DNA of 64,000 nt. It comes from Trichormus sp. M33_DOE_039. GTDB lineage: Bacteria > Cyanobacteriota > Cyanobacteriia > Cyanobacteriales > Nostocaceae. The position numbers and the translations under genes were made by a program. Of the stretch, positions 62,674 to 64,000 are shown one piece after another (position 1 is the stretch's first letter; each line of letters opens with the position of its first letter). The stretch is taken from positions 1 through 64,000 of the forward strand of contig DVDT01000082.1 in the NCBI GenBank assembly GCA_015296085.1, read 5' to 3'. The notes under the pieces are model-generated. The model was not told the DNA's origin. It saw nothing but the letters and a program-made list of their open reading frames with translations, and ran no database searches.

Positions 62674-63945
62674 TTAAACCTCTTGTTTGGAAACTACTTT
62701 GGATGTAAGTGTTTGAGCATCGGTAGTGACAGAATAAAATAAATTTTCATACTGATTTAAAGCTTGCTCAAAGGCGTACTGTTCTACAGCATATTTCCGG
62801 CTGTTATAACCTAAAGTTTTAGCTTTCTCTGGATGTTTATATAGCTCTATGGTTGCCTTAGCCAAAGCCTCTGGATCTTCGGGAGTAATTACAATTCCGC
62901 CACCGCTTTGTCTCACTGCTTTGGCAGCTGTACCATTTTGAGGTACGGAAGCTATTATGGCTCTACCACTAGCAAGTAAGACCTGAATCTTCGATGGCAT
63001 ATTGAAGGAAATGACGTTTTTCTTCTGCACTACCAAACCGACATCTGCGGCTGCTAACATCTGTGGCAAATGTTCACGAGGTTGGAACGGTAGTAACAAG
63101 ACGTTATCCGCACCACATTCTAAGCAATATTTTTGTAGCCTCTGCAAGCCTTTGGCTTCTCCAACGATTACAAAAGCGATTTCTGGGATGTGACGTAACA
63201 TCGCCGCCGCTTTAATGACAGTCTCTAGGCCTTGTGTCAAAGCAATGTTACCCGAATACAAGACTACGAATTTATCGTTGAGGTTGTGTGCAGCGCGAAA
63301 AGGATTGTTTTCTTGATGTAAAGGACGAATAAAATTGACATCTACCCAATTAGGTATTTGCTCAATTTTTTGTTGTGGTACGCCCTTGGACAGTAGATTT
63401 TCTACAAACCCATCAGCAATCACACTAACTTTGGTGGCACTTTTGTAAGCAAATTTTTCTAATACAGAAAAGATTTTAATTAGCCATTTATTTTTCAGTA
63501 AGCCAACGTGGATGGCTGCTTCTGGTAATATATCTTGCAGATTCAAAACCACTGGACACGCACGCAGGCATCCTAAAAGTGCGGCAGGCACACAGACAGG
63601 TAGTGATGGTGATGTGGAAAGAATGACATCAGGCCGCCAACCAAAAAGCGCAGGCCAAAAGCTAGAGATGACAAAACTAGCATCCAGTAAAACTCGGTCT
63701 ATCAGTTTTGGTTGTGGACGAATCCAAACAAAACTCCGCTGGATTTGGACACCGTTTTTGTATTCATTGACATACCACTTGCCACGGTATCCTTCGTAGA
63801 TTTGCCGCTCAGGATAGTTAGGCATAGCAGTGACTACGCGCACTTGGTGTCCTCGCTTTACCAGTCCCTCTGCTAATTCCGTCATCAGTGGGGCAATCCC
63901 AATCGGTTCTGGATAGTAATTGTAAGAGTAGATTAAAATCCGCAT
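62674..63945 (-). CDS. GT4-family glycosyltransferase (WbuB-like)
   Basis: 423 aa GT-B enzyme. Start MRILIYSYNYYPEPIGIAPL, the WcaI/WbuB type that adds sugars to polyprenyl- or lipopolysaccharide intermediates. Further motifs: LILNLQDILPEAA-type stretch (VVLNLQDILPEAAIHVGLLK), linker IPNWVDVNFIRPL, C-domain VVLYSGNIALTQGLETVIKA, and donor site FNMPSKIQVLLASGRAIIAS where the usual E-x7-E glutamates are replaced by a shorter pattern. Likely in exopolysaccharide or LPS synthesis. Its neighbours to the right are outside the window. Confidence 0.9.
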   Translation of the reverse strand: MRILIYSYNYYPEPIGIAPLMTELAEGLVKRGHQVRVVTAMPNYPERQIYEGYRGKWYVNEYKNGVQIQRSFVWIRPQPKLIDRVLLDASFVISSFWPALFGWRPDVILSTSPSLPVCVPAALLGCLRACPVVLNLQDILPEAAIHVGLLKNKWLIKIFSVLEKFAYKSATKVSVIADGFVENLLSKGVPQQKIEQIPNWVDVNFIRPLHQENNPFRAAHNLNDKFVVLYSGNIALTQGLETVIKAAAMLRHIPEIAFVIVGEAKGLQRLQKYCLECGADNVLLLPFQPREHLPQMLAAADVGLVVQKKNVISFNMPSKIQVLLASGRAIIASVPQNGTAAKAVRQSGGGIVITPEDPEALAKATIELYKHPEKAKTLGYNSRKYAVEQYAFEQALNQYENLFYSVTTDAQTLTSKVVSKQEV

Positions 63946-64000
63946 AACAAATTAGTCAGAGTCCCTGGCTACTTTAGAACATGAAAGACTTTTGTCCTAA

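Overview
The window is chromosomal DNA of a cyanobacterium, most likely a filamentous heterocyst-forming member of the Nostocales (Nostoc/Anabaena type). The evidence is the abundant HIP1 octamer GCGATCGC, heptanucleotide STRR tandem repeats in intergenic gaps, NdhN, CGLD27 and DUF3172 proteins restricted to the oxygenic-phototroph lineage, and a cyanobacterial ribosomal-protein cluster that lacks rpsN, rpmD and rpsD at their usual places. I cannot name the species.

Layout. 0-17.5 kb: housekeeping and envelope genes. These are a prohibitin-like SPFH protein, endonuclease V, two consecutive FHA-domain proteins (one fused to an FAD/NAD-binding oxidoreductase-like domain), a CPBP membrane protease, an SGNH hydrolase, a cupin, two tandem CPA2 cation/proton antiporters (the second with a universal-stress-protein tail), an AMIN-domain secreted protein, a transposase remnant, an ABC-2 permease and ndhN. 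17.5-36.4 kb: a long, apparently structured leader followed by the S10-spc-alpha ribosomal supercluster in one orientation: rplC, D, W, B, rpsS, rplV, rpsC, rplP, rpmC, rpsQ, rplN, X, E, rpsH, rplF, R, rpsE, rplO, secY, adk, infA, rpmJ, rpsM, rpsK, rpoA, rplQ, truA, rplM, rpsI, rpmE, prfA. It holds translation, transcription (rpoA) and secretion (secY) genes, and STRR and palindromic repeats sit in many of its internal gaps.

36.4-39.5 kb is a small gene graveyard: a truncated Uma2-type ORF, a decayed large DNA methyltransferase with an internal deletion, a truncated Rpn-type nuclease, plus an XRE regulator and orphan hypotheticals. 39.5-51.7 kb: ABC-F ATPase, gpmI, secG, a matrixin-like zinc protease, a membrane protein with a J-less DnaJ-like zinc/C-terminal domain, a GT4 glycosyltransferase, an MFS transporter overlapping recO, deoC and an orphan C5 DNA methyltransferase.

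52-56 kb: a tightly overlapping seven-gene Mrp-type Na+/H+ antiporter operon (C-D-E-F-G-MbhD-MbhE/B) without a full-length MrpA. 56.0-58.2 kb: a MITE-like element, then an AT-rich three-gene cassette of unknown function with a sequence matching the cyanobacterial LexA-box consensus right before its first start codon. This is the best candidate in the window for an undescribed, SOS-linked system. 58-64 kb: a membrane GTPase (DUF697-like), initiator tRNA-Met with its terminator, a Rhizobium-type asparaginase, cgld27, rsfS and a second GT4 glycosyltransferase.
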